A stretch of DNA of 64,000 nucleotides from assembly GCF_003259315.1 (NCBI RefSeq), contig NZ_QLLT01000001.1, positions 1 to 64,000 on the forward strand, written 5' to 3'. The stretch is from Kitasatospora sp. SolWspMP-SS2h. Its GTDB lineage: Bacteria > Actinomycetota > Actinomycetes > Streptomycetales > Streptomycetaceae. A program made the translations under genes and the position numbers. The notes beneath the pieces are model-generated. The model saw nothing but the letters and a program-made list of their open reading frames with translations. It did no database searches and had not been told where the DNA came from. Each line of letters opens with the position of its first letter. The first letter of the stretch is position 1. This document shows positions 37,271-45,506 of the stretch, piece after piece.

Positions 37271-38266
37271 TCAGTGCCCGGCGGCGAGCAGTGTGTCGGC
37301 GACGGCGGTGCGGGCGTACAGGACGGTGCGGCCGGTGCGGTGGGCGGTGGCGAGGCCGGCGGCGCGCAGGGCGGTGAGGTTCTGCGAGACGTGGGCCGGG
37401 GAGAGGCCGGTGCGGTGGGCGAGTTCGGTGGTGGTGGCGGGGGCGTCGAGTTCGGCCAGCAGGAGGGTGCGGGCCCGGCCCAGGACGGCGGCGAGGGCCT
37501 CGGTGGCCGAGCCGGTGCGGGGCTGCCAGAGGCGGCCGGCGCCGTGGGCGCGGTAGGCGAGTTGGGGCGGGTCGGGCGGGGCGATCCGGGTGGACAGGCC
37601 GGGGCCCTTGAAGGCGGTGGGGATCAGGAGCAGTCCGCCGCCCGCGCGGTGGCGGGCCAGGGTCCGGCTCCGGCGCTCCAGGCGGAGCCCGGTGTCGTCC
37701 CAACTGATCTGGGGGTGCAGGGTGTTGAGGAGCCGTCCGGTGCCGTGCCGGGCGGCCTGCCGGGAGCGGTGCAGGACGTCGGCGTCCAGCAGGGCGCGGA
37801 TCCGCGGCCAGTACGGGGCGAGGGCCGTCTCCCAGAAGGCGGCGACCTCCCGGAGGAGTGCGGGCAGCCGGGCGGCCGGGTCGGCGTGCAGGGCGCGCGT
37901 CCGGGGGCCGGTGCGGCCCTGGTGGTGGCGGAGGTGGTCGAGGTCGGCGCGGACGCGTTCGGCGGGGGTGGCGGCGATCGCCGCGAGTTCCTCCTCCAGC
38001 GCGGGGGCGGGGCCGGCGGGTGCGGGGTTGAGGAAGTCCGGTACGTACGGGGTGCCGGGCGGGAGCAGTTCGGCGAGCCGGCCCCGGTCGAGCGCGGCGG
38101 CGGCCACCCGGGGGCGCACCTGGTCGAGCCAGCGCCGGTGCACCGGGTCCGCGGCGCCCGAGGCCAGCAGGCGGTAGCCGGTGGTGAGCTGCCACATCGG
38201 GGAGACGGCGAACCGCACCCGCGCCACGTCGCGGGCCGGGAAGGCCAGTTCGGCCAGGACGGCCAC
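37271..38266 (-). CDS. ArsR-like winged-helix regulator with large N-terminal domain
   Basis: 331 aa. The DNA-binding winged helix is C-terminal: GRARTLLLAELDAPATTTELAHRTGLSPAHVSQNLTALRAAGLATAHRTGRTVLYA (pieces, residues about 263-318), a typical ArsR layout. The long N-terminal part (DVARVRFAVSPMWQLTTGYRLL) is the DUF5937-like domain found in such actinobacterial regulators, of unknown ligand. GTG start at 38266. Divergent from the aldo/keto reductase at 38383; the 116-bp gap holds a tandem duplication and an inverted repeat, so it likely controls that gene and itself. Confidence 0.85.
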   Translation of the reverse strand: MAVLAELAFPARDVARVRFAVSPMWQLTTGYRLLASGAADPVHRRWLDQVRPRVAAAALDRGRLAELLPPGTPYVPDFLNPAPAGPAPALEEELAAIAATPAERVRADLDHLRHHQGRTGPRTRALHADPAARLPALLREVAAFWETALAPYWPRIRALLDADVLHRSRQAARHGTGRLLNTLHPQISWDDTGLRLERRSRTLARHRAGGGLLLIPTAFKGPGLSTRIAPPDPPQLAYRAHGAGRLWQPRTGSATEALAAVLGRARTLLLAELDAPATTTELAHRTGLSPAHVSQNLTALRAAGLATAHRTGRTVLYARTAVADTLLAAGH

Positions 38267-38269
38267 CTC

Positions 38270-38325
38270 CTGCGCTCCGGGGACCGCTCTCCGAGGACTG
38301 CGCTCCGGGGACCGCTCTCCGAGGA
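38270..38325. repeat. Perfect 28-bp tandem duplication in a divergent promoter
   Basis: Two adjacent identical copies (38270-38297 and 38298-38325) begin CTGCGCTCCGGGGACCGCTC. They lie between the ArsR-like gene and the aldo/keto reductase, right against the regulator's start codon. Confidence 0.9.
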
Positions 38326-38343
38326 TTCGCAGATGTCCGAATC
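38324..38343. promoter_or_regulatory. Putative ArsR-like operator
   Basis: GATTCG (38324-38329) and CGAATC (38338-38343) form a 6-bp inverted repeat with an 8-bp centre in an AT-richer patch between the divergent genes. Confidence 0.5.
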
Positions 38344-38382
38344 AGTAGCCACCACTGTAGCCGTCGGCCGATCATCGGCGGC

Positions 38383-39291
38383 ATGACCCCAACCCCACGG
38401 ACGATCACCGCCGCCGCGGCGGGCAGCTGGACGCTGGGCGACCGCGTGGTCCACCGGATCGGCTTCGGCGCGATGCGGCTGGCCCAGACCGGCGCGGCCC
38501 TGGTGCCCGGCGCGGTCGCGCGCGACCGCGGGCAGGCGGTCGGCGTGCTGCGCCGGGCCGTCGAGCTCGGCGTGAACCACCTCGACACCGCGGCCTTCTA
38601 CTTCTCGCCGCTGCGCTCGGCCAACGAACTGATCAACCGGGCGCTGTCGCCCTACCCCGACGACCTGGTGATCGCCACCAAGGTCGGGCAGCCGCGCGAC
38701 CCGTCGGGGGCGTGGCTGCCGCACGCCCGGCCGGACCAGCTGCGCGGGCTGGTGGAGGAGAACCTGCGCCAGCTCGGCCGCGACCACCTGGACCTGGTGA
38801 ACCTCCGGGTGGTGGGCGACGGTTCGGTCGCCGAGCGGTTCGGCGCGTTGGCCGAGCTGCGGACGGCCGGGCTGGTCCGCCACCTCGGCCTGTCCAACGT
38901 CCAGCCCCACCAGCTGGCCGAGGCGCAGGGCGTCGCGCCGGTGGTGTGCGTGCAGAACATGTACGGCCTCGGGGTCCGGCCCGAGCAGGACGCCCTCGTC
39001 GAGCTGTGCCGCGAACAGGGCGTCGCCTTCGTGCCGTTCTACGCGATCGCGGCGGCGGGACGCCAGTACGGGGCGGGCGCCGAGGAGCACCCGGAGGTGG
39101 TCGAGGTCGCCCGGGCGCACGGGGCCTCCCCCGCGCAGGTCCGGATCGCCTGGACGCTGCACCGCGGCCCGCACGTGCTGGCCATCCCCGGCACCGGCGA
39201 CCCCGCGCACCTGGAGGCCAACGTCGCGGCCGGCGGCCTGCGGCTGTCCGCGGCGGAACTCGCCCAGCTGGACGCGCTGCACCGGCGGTGA
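38383..39291 (+). CDS. Aldo/keto reductase
   Basis: 302 aa TIM-barrel oxidoreductase. GFGAMRLAQ opens the barrel; the catalytic Asp and Tyr are in LDTAAFYFS (about 66-74) and the Lys in IATKVGQP (about 95). The usual catalytic His is Arg here (LVNLRVVG), as in a subgroup of NAD(P)-dependent reductases. NADP-binding features appear at IPGTGDPAHLEANV near the end. The substrate is unknown. The ATG at 38383 has only a weak ribosome-binding site. It is divergent from the ArsR-like regulator and 60 bp upstream of the beta-lactamase-fold gene; the gap holds three 11-bp repeats (39294-39326). Confidence 0.88.
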   Translation: MTPTPRTITAAAAGSWTLGDRVVHRIGFGAMRLAQTGAALVPGAVARDRGQAVGVLRRAVELGVNHLDTAAFYFSPLRSANELINRALSPYPDDLVIATKVGQPRDPSGAWLPHARPDQLRGLVEENLRQLGRDHLDLVNLRVVGDGSVAERFGALAELRTAGLVRHLGLSNVQPHQLAEAQGVAPVVCVQNMYGLGVRPEQDALVELCREQGVAFVPFYAIAAAGRQYGAGAEEHPEVVEVARAHGASPAQVRIAWTLHRGPHVLAIPGTGDPAHLEANVAAGGLRLSAAELAQLDALHRR

Positions 39292-39351
39292 CCGCCCTGC
39301 CGGAGCCCTGCCGGAGCCCTGCCGACGCCCTGTGGGGGCCCTTCCGGCAGG

Positions 39352-40311
39352 ATGGGCGCCGTGACGGACGACATCCGGGGGATCTTCGAGCGGGCCGGCT
39401 GCGAGGGCGCGCTGTGTGTCCTCCCGCTGGACGACGACGGCGAGTCCGGCTTCGGTGGGTTCGGCTCCGGCGAGCCCGGCTTCCGCGAGTTCGGCTTCCG
39501 CGCCGACGAGCCGTCGGTTCCGGCTTCGGTGGTCAAGGTGCAGGTGGCCCTGGAGGCGGAGACCTGGTTCGCCGAGGGCCGCCTGGACCCCGGCGAGCGG
39601 GTGACGCTGAGCGCCGCCGACCGGACCTTCGGCCCGACCGGGACCTCGCTGTTCGAGGACGACGCGGTGCTCTCCTGGCGGGACATGGTCGTCCTGATGC
39701 TCACCATCAGCGACAACCACACCACCGACGTGCTGCTGCGGCGGATCGGCGTCGACGCCGTGAACGCGACCGCCGAACGGCTCGGACTGACCGGCACCGC
39801 GCTGGAGTCCGACCTGCGGGCCATGCTCGACTCCATCGGTCGGGACCTGGGCCGCACCGGCTGGGCGGACGCGGTGGCCTGGGGGGAGCGGGCGTCGGCG
39901 GCCGAGTCGGCCCGGGCCGGGGAACTGCTGCCGACCGCCCGCGCGCTCGACCCGTCCCGGGGGACCCGCACCACCCCGCGCGACATGGCCGAACTGCTGC
40001 GGCTGATCTGGACCGACCGGGCCGGACCGGCCGCCGCGTGCGCCCGGGTGCGCACCCTGATGGGCCGTCAGCTGACCCGGCACCGGATCGCGAGCGGCTT
40101 CCGGCCGCCGGTGCGGGTCGCGGCCAAGAGCGGCGGCCTGCTCGGTGTGGTCCGCAACGAGGTCGGCGTGATCTCCCACCCCGACGGCCGCCGGTACGCC
40201 GCCGCCGTCTTCACCCGCTCCCGGCCGGGCTCGGACGAGACCGCGATCAACGCCGCCATCGGCACCGCCACCGCCCGGGCCGTCGCCGCACTGCGCCGGG
40301 AAGACGGCTGA
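39352..40311 (+). CDS. Class A beta-lactamase-fold serine hydrolase
   Basis: 319 aa. The three active-site elements of the penicillin-binding/class A family are present: SVVK (SxxK, Ser about residue 59), SDN in TISDNHTTD (about 120) and KSGG (about 260). The Glu166 deacylation motif is not obvious. There is no signal peptide or lipobox, so it would be cytoplasmic, unlike true resistance enzymes; it may be an esterase-like relative. Residues about 30-52 form a Gly/Phe/Glu-rich insert (FGGFGSGEPGFREFGF) before the catalytic Ser. ATG at 39352 or GTG at 39361 may be used. Confidence 0.82.
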   Translation: MGAVTDDIRGIFERAGCEGALCVLPLDDDGESGFGGFGSGEPGFREFGFRADEPSVPASVVKVQVALEAETWFAEGRLDPGERVTLSAADRTFGPTGTSLFEDDAVLSWRDMVVLMLTISDNHTTDVLLRRIGVDAVNATAERLGLTGTALESDLRAMLDSIGRDLGRTGWADAVAWGERASAAESARAGELLPTARALDPSRGTRTTPRDMAELLRLIWTDRAGPAAACARVRTLMGRQLTRHRIASGFRPPVRVAAKSGGLLGVVRNEVGVISHPDGRRYAAAVFTRSRPGSDETAINAAIGTATARAVAALRREDG

Positions 40312-40431
40312 CCGGTCCCGTGCCCATCTCCGTCCGGGCTGTCTCCGGCGCGGGATGCCGGTCCGTGGCGTGACATGCCACATTCGGCGCAATCGGTGGC
40401 CGTGGCCCCTCCGGCGACCACGCTGGGCCCG

Positions 40432-40467
40432 TTGACCGCATTGATCGCGTTGATCGCATTGATCACG
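40432..40467. repeat. 9-bp tandem repeats upstream of a transporter-like gene
   Basis: Four head-to-tail 9-bp units of consensus TTGATCGCR (TTGACCGCA, TTGATCGCG, TTGATCGCA, TTGATCACG), followed by looser copies to about 40490. They lie just before the FUSC-type gene in an AT-richer patch. Confidence 0.9.
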
Positions 40468-40506
40468 GCTTGATCATGTCGATCACGGCCCGGATCGGGG
40501 AGACCG

Positions 40507-41609
40507 GTGGTGCGCAGACCGTACGAGGCGCTGTCCGAGCGGGCGCGAGGGGCGGCGCGGCGGCACGCGCCGGCGGGCGGCCGGGTCCGGGGCGTCCTGG
40601 CGTCCCAGGGGCCCGCCGCGGCCCGGATCGTGGTCACGGTCGCCGTCGCCTGGCAGGTGGCGCTCTGGCTGGGGGCGGACCAGCCGCCCGTGTACGCGGC
40701 CGTCGTCCCGCTGGTGGCCCTGGGCGGCGACCCGGCGACCGCCCTGCGCACCTCGCTGCAGCGGGTGCTGGGCGTCGTGGCGGGGGTGGCGATCGGCATC
40801 GCCGCCCTGAACGTCCTGCACCCCTCGACCGGCGCGCTCACCCTGGTCGTCGCCCTGGGCCTGGGCATCGGGATGCTGCTCCGGGTCGGCGGCCCGCCGA
40901 ACGTCCAGGTCCCGGCCTCCTCCCTGCTGGTCTTCGCCAGCACCTCCCCCGACGCCTACGCCCTCCACCGCCTCTGGGAGACCGCGGCGGGGGCGGCCGT
41001 GACCGTCCTGCTCGCGCCGCTGCTGTGGCCCGCCGATCCCCGGCGCGCCCTCACCGCCCTGGCCCGCGACTCGTCCGCCCACCTCACCCGGGCGCTGGCC
41101 GGCACCGCCGCCGCCCTCGGCGCCGATCCCGCGGTGGCCCGCGACAACGTCGCCGCCGTCGCCGGCCACGTCGACGCGGTCCACGACAACGCGGCGCGGG
41201 CCCGCGAGGCCGCACGCTCCGTCTCCGCTTCAACCCCCTGCACCGCCGGCACCGCGACAGCGCCGAGCGCACCGCCCGGGCCGTCACCGCCGTGGACCGC
41301 CTCGCGCCGCACCTGGAGACCCTGGCCGGGGAGGTCGCCGCGTTCACCGCCAGGGACGACCTCGCCCCGGTCGTCACCGACGCCCGGCCGCACCTGCGCG
41401 CCCTCACCGCCGCCACCGGCCGGGCGATCACCGGCCTCCTGGAACCCGGCGGGCCCGGACCGGCCCCGGCCACCGTCCGCGACGCCCTCGCCGCCTACGC
41501 CCGCGCCGACTCCCGCCCCGCCGCGGTGGCCCTGCGCCGGCCCTTCCAGCAGGTCCTCCCGCTCCTCGACGGCCCCAGTCGAGCCCCGCAGGAACAGGAG
41601 GGCGCATGA
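40507..41609 (+). pseudogene. FUSC-type membrane protein, frameshifted
   Basis: Two frames form one protein of about 367 aa. The first (GTG 40507 to about 41220) has an N-terminal membrane domain: AARIVVTVAVAWQVALWLG, VYAAVVPLVALGG and ALTLVVALGLGIGMLLRVGGPPNV (pieces), as in FUSC/aromatic-acid-exporter-like proteins, then a helical region. It switches near 41215-41225 to the frame that ends at 41609 (RFNPLHRRHRDSAERTARAV, then AAYARADSRPAAVALRR). One missing base, or two extra, would join them. The first frame alone runs on to a nonsense tail. Either a real pseudogene or a sequencing error. GGGGAGA precedes the GTG. Nine-bp repeats lie upstream. Confidence 0.7.
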
Positions 41610-41648
41610 GAACGCCCCGCCGGGGCATGCGTCGGGTGCGGCGGACGA

Positions 41649-41681
41649 GGGCCCGGCCAATCCCCCCCTTGCGGCCGGGCC
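41649..41681. terminator. Terminator after the FUSC-type gene
   Basis: A 10-bp stem, GGGCCCGGCC (41649-41658) with GGCCGGGCCC (41672-41681), lies between two converging genes (plus strand ending 41609, minus strand ending 41740). Confidence 0.65.
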
Positions 41682-41739
41682 CCCGCCGTACGGGGTCGCC
41701 CCGCGCCCGCCGCGCCGGGCGGTCCCGCGTGCGCGGGCG

Positions 41740-42012
41740 CTACGGGGTGTCGCCCGTCCAGTCCCAGCGGTGCGGGGCGGTGGGGCGGGGGGCGTAGTGC
41801 GCGCGGCCTTCGCTGCCGTAGTGGCTGAGGCCGGTGGCGAGGGCGGCCCCGCGTTCGAGGTCGGCCGGGTCCCGTCCGGTGACGTCCAGGAGGAGGCCGT
41901 CCAGGGGGCCGCCCACCAGTTCGCGGTACTCGCGGCCGGGGCGCGGGCCGGGGTCCTCGTGGTCGGCGCCGTAGACCCGGCCGCGCAGCAGTTGCTCGTG
42001 GTGCTCGTCCAT
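41740..42012 (-). CDS. Small conserved-type hypothetical protein
   Basis: 90 aa. The ATG at 42012 opens MDEHHEQLLRGR; the central motif YRELVGGPLDGLLLDVTG resembles the Y-x-VGGPLDG-LDV pattern of short actinobacterial hypothetical proteins of unknown function. It ends WDWTGDTP. No membrane or signal segment. The frame stays open well upstream but becomes Arg/Pro-rich, so the short version is preferred. The protein is cytoplasmic and acidic. Stand-alone gene. Confidence 0.7.
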   Translation of the reverse strand: MDEHHEQLLRGRVYGADHEDPGPRPGREYRELVGGPLDGLLLDVTGRDPADLERGAALATGLSHYGSEGRAHYAPRPTAPHRWDWTGDTP

Positions 42013-42057
42013 GGGGCACAGCCTGGCACCCCGGGCCGACAAGCGGCGGGGCGCCGA

Positions 42058-42290
42058 CGGGCTTCCGCGCCGCCGACCTGACCGCCGCCCTGACCGCCGA
42101 CCTGCGCCGACTGCCCACGCCGGCGGGGAGACTCGCGGACGCAGCAGCCCGCGACCACCACCTGTGGCCCGGCCTGCCGCTGGACGACCTCCCCCACCCC
42201 GACACCCTGGACGCGGTACTGACGGCCCCGGAGCGGCTGCCGGCCGCCGCCTCCGCCGACAGCCCTGACCCCGATCCCGATCCCGATCCC
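42058..42290 (+). pseudogene. Coding-like fragment without a start codon
   Basis: On the plus strand this stretch reads as good protein with strong third-position G/C bias: GFRAADLTAALTADLRRLP, then DHHLWPGLPLDDLPHPDTL and a DPDPDPDP tail, but no ATG, GTG or TTG opens it. It overlaps nothing convincing on the other strand. It looks like the end of a gene whose front has been lost. The remainder of 42013-42368 holds only the next gene's upstream region. Confidence 0.35.
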
Positions 42291-42368
42291 GCCTGGCCGT
42301 CCGGCCCGGGTGCATGTCGTGACCGTCAAGGCGTTGTGCGCGGCCGGTCCGGGGGTAGCGTCCTGGGC

Positions 42369-43130
42369 ATGGACCTTCCCACCACCGTCGAGCGCGCTCG
42401 ACGCCTCAAGCAGTTGCACGCCGACCACAAGCCGCTCGTGCTACCCACCGTCTGGGACGTGTGGTCGGCGCGGACGGCGGCCGGCGCCGGGTTTCCCGCG
42501 CTGACGATCGGCAGTCATCCGCTCGCCGAGTCCCGGGGCGCCGAGGACCACGAGGGGCAGACCTTCGAGGAGGTGCTCGCCGCCGTCAGGCCGATCATCG
42601 CGGCCGTCGACGTCCCAGTCTCCGTGGACCTGGAGGCCGGGTACGGGCAGCGGCCGGCCGACCTGATCGCCGGCCTGATCGAGGTCGGCGGCGTCGGCCT
42701 CAACATCGAGGACACCGTCCACTCGGACGGCGGGCGGCTGCGCAGCACCGAGGAGCACGCGGAGTACGTCGCCGGGCTGCGCGCGGCGGCCGACGACGCG
42801 GGGGTCCCGGTCTGGATCAACGGGCGCACCGACCTCTTCCTGCACGCGCAGGACGCCTCCGCCGTCCTCGACGAGGCGGTCGAACGGCTGCTGGCCCTGG
42901 AGCGGGCCGGTGCCGACAGCGTCTACCCGGTGCGCATCCAGGACGACGACGCCCTGCTCACGGCGGTGACCGGCGCCCTCGGCGTCCCCGTCAACTCCAC
43001 CGCCCACCCCGTCCGGCACGACCTCGACCGCTTCCGCCGCCTCGGCGTCGGCCGGATCACCTACGGCCCGCTGCTCCAGCTCGCGCTGACGGACTCCATG
43101 AAGGACATGCTGGGGGCGTGGAAGTCCTAA
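42369..43130 (+). CDS. Isocitrate lyase/PEP mutase family enzyme
   Basis: 253 aa. It matches the small members of the family: LPTVWDVWSARTAAGAGFPALTIGS (pieces), SVDLEAGYGQRPADLI with metal ligands, LNIEDTVH (catalytic acid loop) and INGRTDLFL. Members cleave or form C-C or C-P bonds next to a carboxylate, for example oxaloacetate- or methylisocitrate-type lyases; the exact substrate is not clear. The active-site KKCG loop of true isocitrate lyases is absent. The ATG at 42369 is preceded by GGGGG; the GTG/ATG-type start at 42336 is less likely. Confidence 0.88.
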   Translation: MDLPTTVERARRLKQLHADHKPLVLPTVWDVWSARTAAGAGFPALTIGSHPLAESRGAEDHEGQTFEEVLAAVRPIIAAVDVPVSVDLEAGYGQRPADLIAGLIEVGGVGLNIEDTVHSDGGRLRSTEEHAEYVAGLRAAADDAGVPVWINGRTDLFLHAQDASAVLDEAVERLLALERAGADSVYPVRIQDDDALLTAVTGALGVPVNSTAHPVRHDLDRFRRLGVGRITYGPLLQLALTDSMKDMLGAWKS

Positions 43131-43366
43131 CACCTGGGCCGACTCCCCCGCGTCTCTGCCGATGAGGTGGCGGTACCGGTGTCGGACGGGCGGGCGGAGC
43201 GGCTCGCCCGCGCGGACGTGCTCGCCGCGGTGGGCGATCCGCGCGGGGAGGCGATCCGCGTCGACGCGGCCGTGCTCTGGGTACCGTCCCGACGCCCTGA
43301 CCGGACCAGCCCCCCGCCCGTCCCCGGCCCGTCCTGGCTCGGAGTCCGGACCGGGCGGCGGGGCGG

Positions 43367-44803
43367 TCAGCCGACCTGCTGGCGGGGCCCGGGGCGGGTG
43401 CGGGCGGTGGGGCCGTCCGTGGGGCGGGTGGTGCCGGGGCCAGCGGGGAGGGTGAAGGCGAAGAGCGCGGCGACGAGGGCGACGGCCGCCAGGACGGCGT
43501 AGCTGAGCTGGTAGGCGGCCAGCGGCGGGTGGGCGCGCTGCGAACCGCTCGCGCCGAGGACCAGGACCGAGGTGACGACGGCGGGGGCCAGGGCGCTGCC
43601 GGTCTGCCGGACGACGGTGTTGAGGGTGGCGGCGTGGGCGACGTCGGCGCGGGCGATGGTGCTGAAGGAGGCGATGGTGGTGGGGATGAAGACCGCGCCC
43701 ATGGCCAGGCCGAGCAGGAACATGTAGCCGCGGAAGGCCCACAGGCCGGTGTCGGCGTCGGCGGTGGCGAACAGCAGCATCACGCCGGCGACGCCGAGCA
43801 GGCCGGTGCCGATGATCGGGCGCGGTCCGGTCCGGTGGTGGACCGCGCCGACCACCTGCATCGTCACCAGGACGCCGAACGCCTCGGTGAAGGTGGTGCT
43901 GCCGCTCTCCAGCGCCGTGCCGCCGCGGGCCTCCTGGATGAAGATCGGGCCGAGGAACATGGCGCCCATCATCGGCACGTAGCCGACCAGGCTGACCAGG
44001 TTGGTGTCGCGGAACAGCCGGTCGCGGAACAGCCGCAGCCGCAGGATCGGCTCGGGCGTGCGGAGTTGGTGCCGGACGGCGACCGCGAGCAGGACGGCGC
44101 CGGCGGCCAGGGTGCCGAGCACCTGCGGCCGGGTCCAGCCGAGGTCGGGACCCGCGCAGACGCCGTACATCAGGGCGGCGGTGCCCGCGCCGCACAGCAG
44201 CAGGCCGGGCAGGTCGAGGCGGCCGGCGGCGTGGTCGCGGTGCTCGGCCAGGAAGAGCGCGCCGAACAGGACCGCCGCGGCGCCGAAGGGCACGTTGACG
44301 TAGAACACCCAGCGCCAGGACAGGCCGGTGATCAGCAGGCCGCCCAGCAGCGGGGCGATCGCCGGGGCGATCTGCTGCGGGATGACCATCAGCCGGGACA
44401 GCCTGACCTGCTCGGCCTGGCTGAAGGTGCGGAAGAGCAGGGCCTGCGAGGTCGGCATGAGCGGACCGGCGGCCAGGCCCTGGAGGGCGCGGGCACCGAC
44501 CAGGGCGGTCAGGTTCGGGGCGGCGCCGCACAGGGCGCTGGCGGCGGTGAAGGCGGAGAGCGACAGCAGCATCAGGCGGCGTCCGCCGTGGCGTTCCACC
44601 AGCCAGGCGGAGGCGGGGATCATCATGCCCAGGCAGACGGGGTAGATCACGACGACGCCGGTGAGGGCGGCCGGGGTCAGGTCGAACTGCCGGGCGATGC
44701 TGGGGAGGGCGACGGTGGTGATCGCCCCGTCGACGATGCAGATGAAGGTGGTCAGGACAGCCATGATGGGCACGACACGGCGCTGGCCCAGGCGGGTGCT
44801 CAT
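43367..44803 (-). CDS. MFS drug exporter (DHA2/EmrB type)
   Basis: 478 aa with about 14 predicted helices. Typical DHA2 features: VDGAITTVALPSIARQF in helix 1, LVERHGGRRLMLLSL in the helix 2-3 loop, RALQGLAAGPLMPTSQALL (motif C-like) and WRWVFYVNVPFG after helix 6. It should export drugs or metabolites using the proton gradient. ATG at 44803. The divergent MarR gene and the operator-like repeat at 44811-44835 indicate repression until a ligand is sensed. The C-terminus ends in a Pro/Arg/Thr-rich cytoplasmic tail. Confidence 0.93.
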   Translation of the reverse strand: MSTRLGQRRVVPIMAVLTTFICIVDGAITTVALPSIARQFDLTPAALTGVVVIYPVCLGMMIPASAWLVERHGGRRLMLLSLSAFTAASALCGAAPNLTALVGARALQGLAAGPLMPTSQALLFRTFSQAEQVRLSRLMVIPQQIAPAIAPLLGGLLITGLSWRWVFYVNVPFGAAAVLFGALFLAEHRDHAAGRLDLPGLLLCGAGTAALMYGVCAGPDLGWTRPQVLGTLAAGAVLLAVAVRHQLRTPEPILRLRLFRDRLFRDTNLVSLVGYVPMMGAMFLGPIFIQEARGGTALESGSTTFTEAFGVLVTMQVVGAVHHRTGPRPIIGTGLLGVAGVMLLFATADADTGLWAFRGYMFLLGLAMGAVFIPTTIASFSTIARADVAHAATLNTVVRQTGSALAPAVVTSVLVLGASGSQRAHPPLAAYQLSYAVLAAVALVAALFAFTLPAGPGTTRPTDGPTARTRPGPRQQVG

Positions 44804-44810
44804 AGAAGCT

Positions 44811-44835
44811 GAGCATACTCAGTATGAGTATGCTC
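44811..44835. promoter_or_regulatory. MarR operator
   Basis: A perfect 10-bp inverted repeat, GAGCATACTC (44811-44820) and GAGTATGCTC (44826-44835), with a 5-bp centre AGTAT. It lies 7 bp before the MFS start and 73 bp before the MarR start, where it would cover the promoters of both. Confidence 0.8.
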
Positions 44836-44908
44836 ATGAAGTCCGAGGGCCCGGCGGGAACGCACCGGATTCCGCAGCGGAACCGGACGAGGATGGGGAG
44901 CACACGGC

Positions 44909-45433
44909 ATGGCAGCGGAAGCGAAGGCGCGGCACCGGTTCGGCAGCAGCGACGTCCTGATCGACGAACTGTTCGCCACCACCCAGCAGTTGCGCACCTT
45001 CGTGGACGGCCGGCTGCGCGAGCACGGCGCCTCGGTGGCCCGGCTGCGGACCCTGCGCGTCCTGGCCCTGGCGGGCGGCCCGCTGCGCATGCGCGACCTC
45101 GCCGAGTACGTGGGCAACGCCCCCCGCACGACCACCACGATCGTCGACAGCCTCGAACGCGACGGCCTGGTCGAACGCGTCCGGCACCCCTCCGACCGGC
45201 GCGCGTTCCTGCTGACCCTCACCGCGGAGGGCGTGCGCCGCCACCGCGAGGCCGAGGAACTCGACCGCGCCGCCCTCGCCGCGGCCACCGGCGCCCTCGA
45301 CGCCGCCGAACGCGAGCAGCTGCGCACCCTGCTCGGCCGCATCCGCACCGCCGTCGCCGACACCGGCAGTGACGGCAGTGACGGCAGTGACGGCGGCGGC
45401 AACAGCGACGACGTCCACGACACCCACGGGTGA
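44909..45433 (+). CDS. MarR-family regulator
   Basis: 174 aa. The winged helix is clear: LRTLRVLALAGGPLRMRDLAEYVGNAPRTTTTIVDSLERDGLVERVRHPSDRRAFLLTLT (pieces, residues about 46-105), including the DRR wing. It binds DNA as a dimer, most likely at the palindrome between it and the divergent exporter gene. The C-terminus has a GSD repeat from three 9-bp units (45365-45391). ATG at 44909 follows GATGGGGAG. Its target should be the exporter at 43367-44803 and itself. Confidence 0.92.
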   Translation: MAAEAKARHRFGSSDVLIDELFATTQQLRTFVDGRLREHGASVARLRTLRVLALAGGPLRMRDLAEYVGNAPRTTTTIVDSLERDGLVERVRHPSDRRAFLLTLTAEGVRRHREAEELDRAALAAATGALDAAEREQLRTLLGRIRTAVADTGSDGSDGSDGGGNSDDVHDTHG

Positions 45434-45506
45434 AAGTCCGCCCGCAGGGGTCAGGTCGACCGCCCTCCACGCCGAAAGGGTTCGTGAACAGAAGGAGGGG
45501 GTCGTC

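Noticed and set aside
37129..37271. Assigning the 214-aa protein at 36485-37129 to the NRPS pathway
   Set aside because: It shares the strand but a perfect 17-bp terminator (36421-36460) and a separate promoter region divide it from the operon, so membership is not supported.
40432..40490. Iteron-type plasmid replication origin
   Set aside because: No replication initiator, partition or integrase gene is near; the surroundings are ordinary chromosomal genes.
43167..43502. Plus-strand GTG frame starting AVPVSDGRAERLARADVLAAV
   Set aside because: The first ~40 codons look plausible, but the frame then turns Pro/Arg-rich and overlaps the end of the MFS gene. There is no clear ribosome-binding site. 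The 43131-43366 gap is probably non-coding or a remnant.
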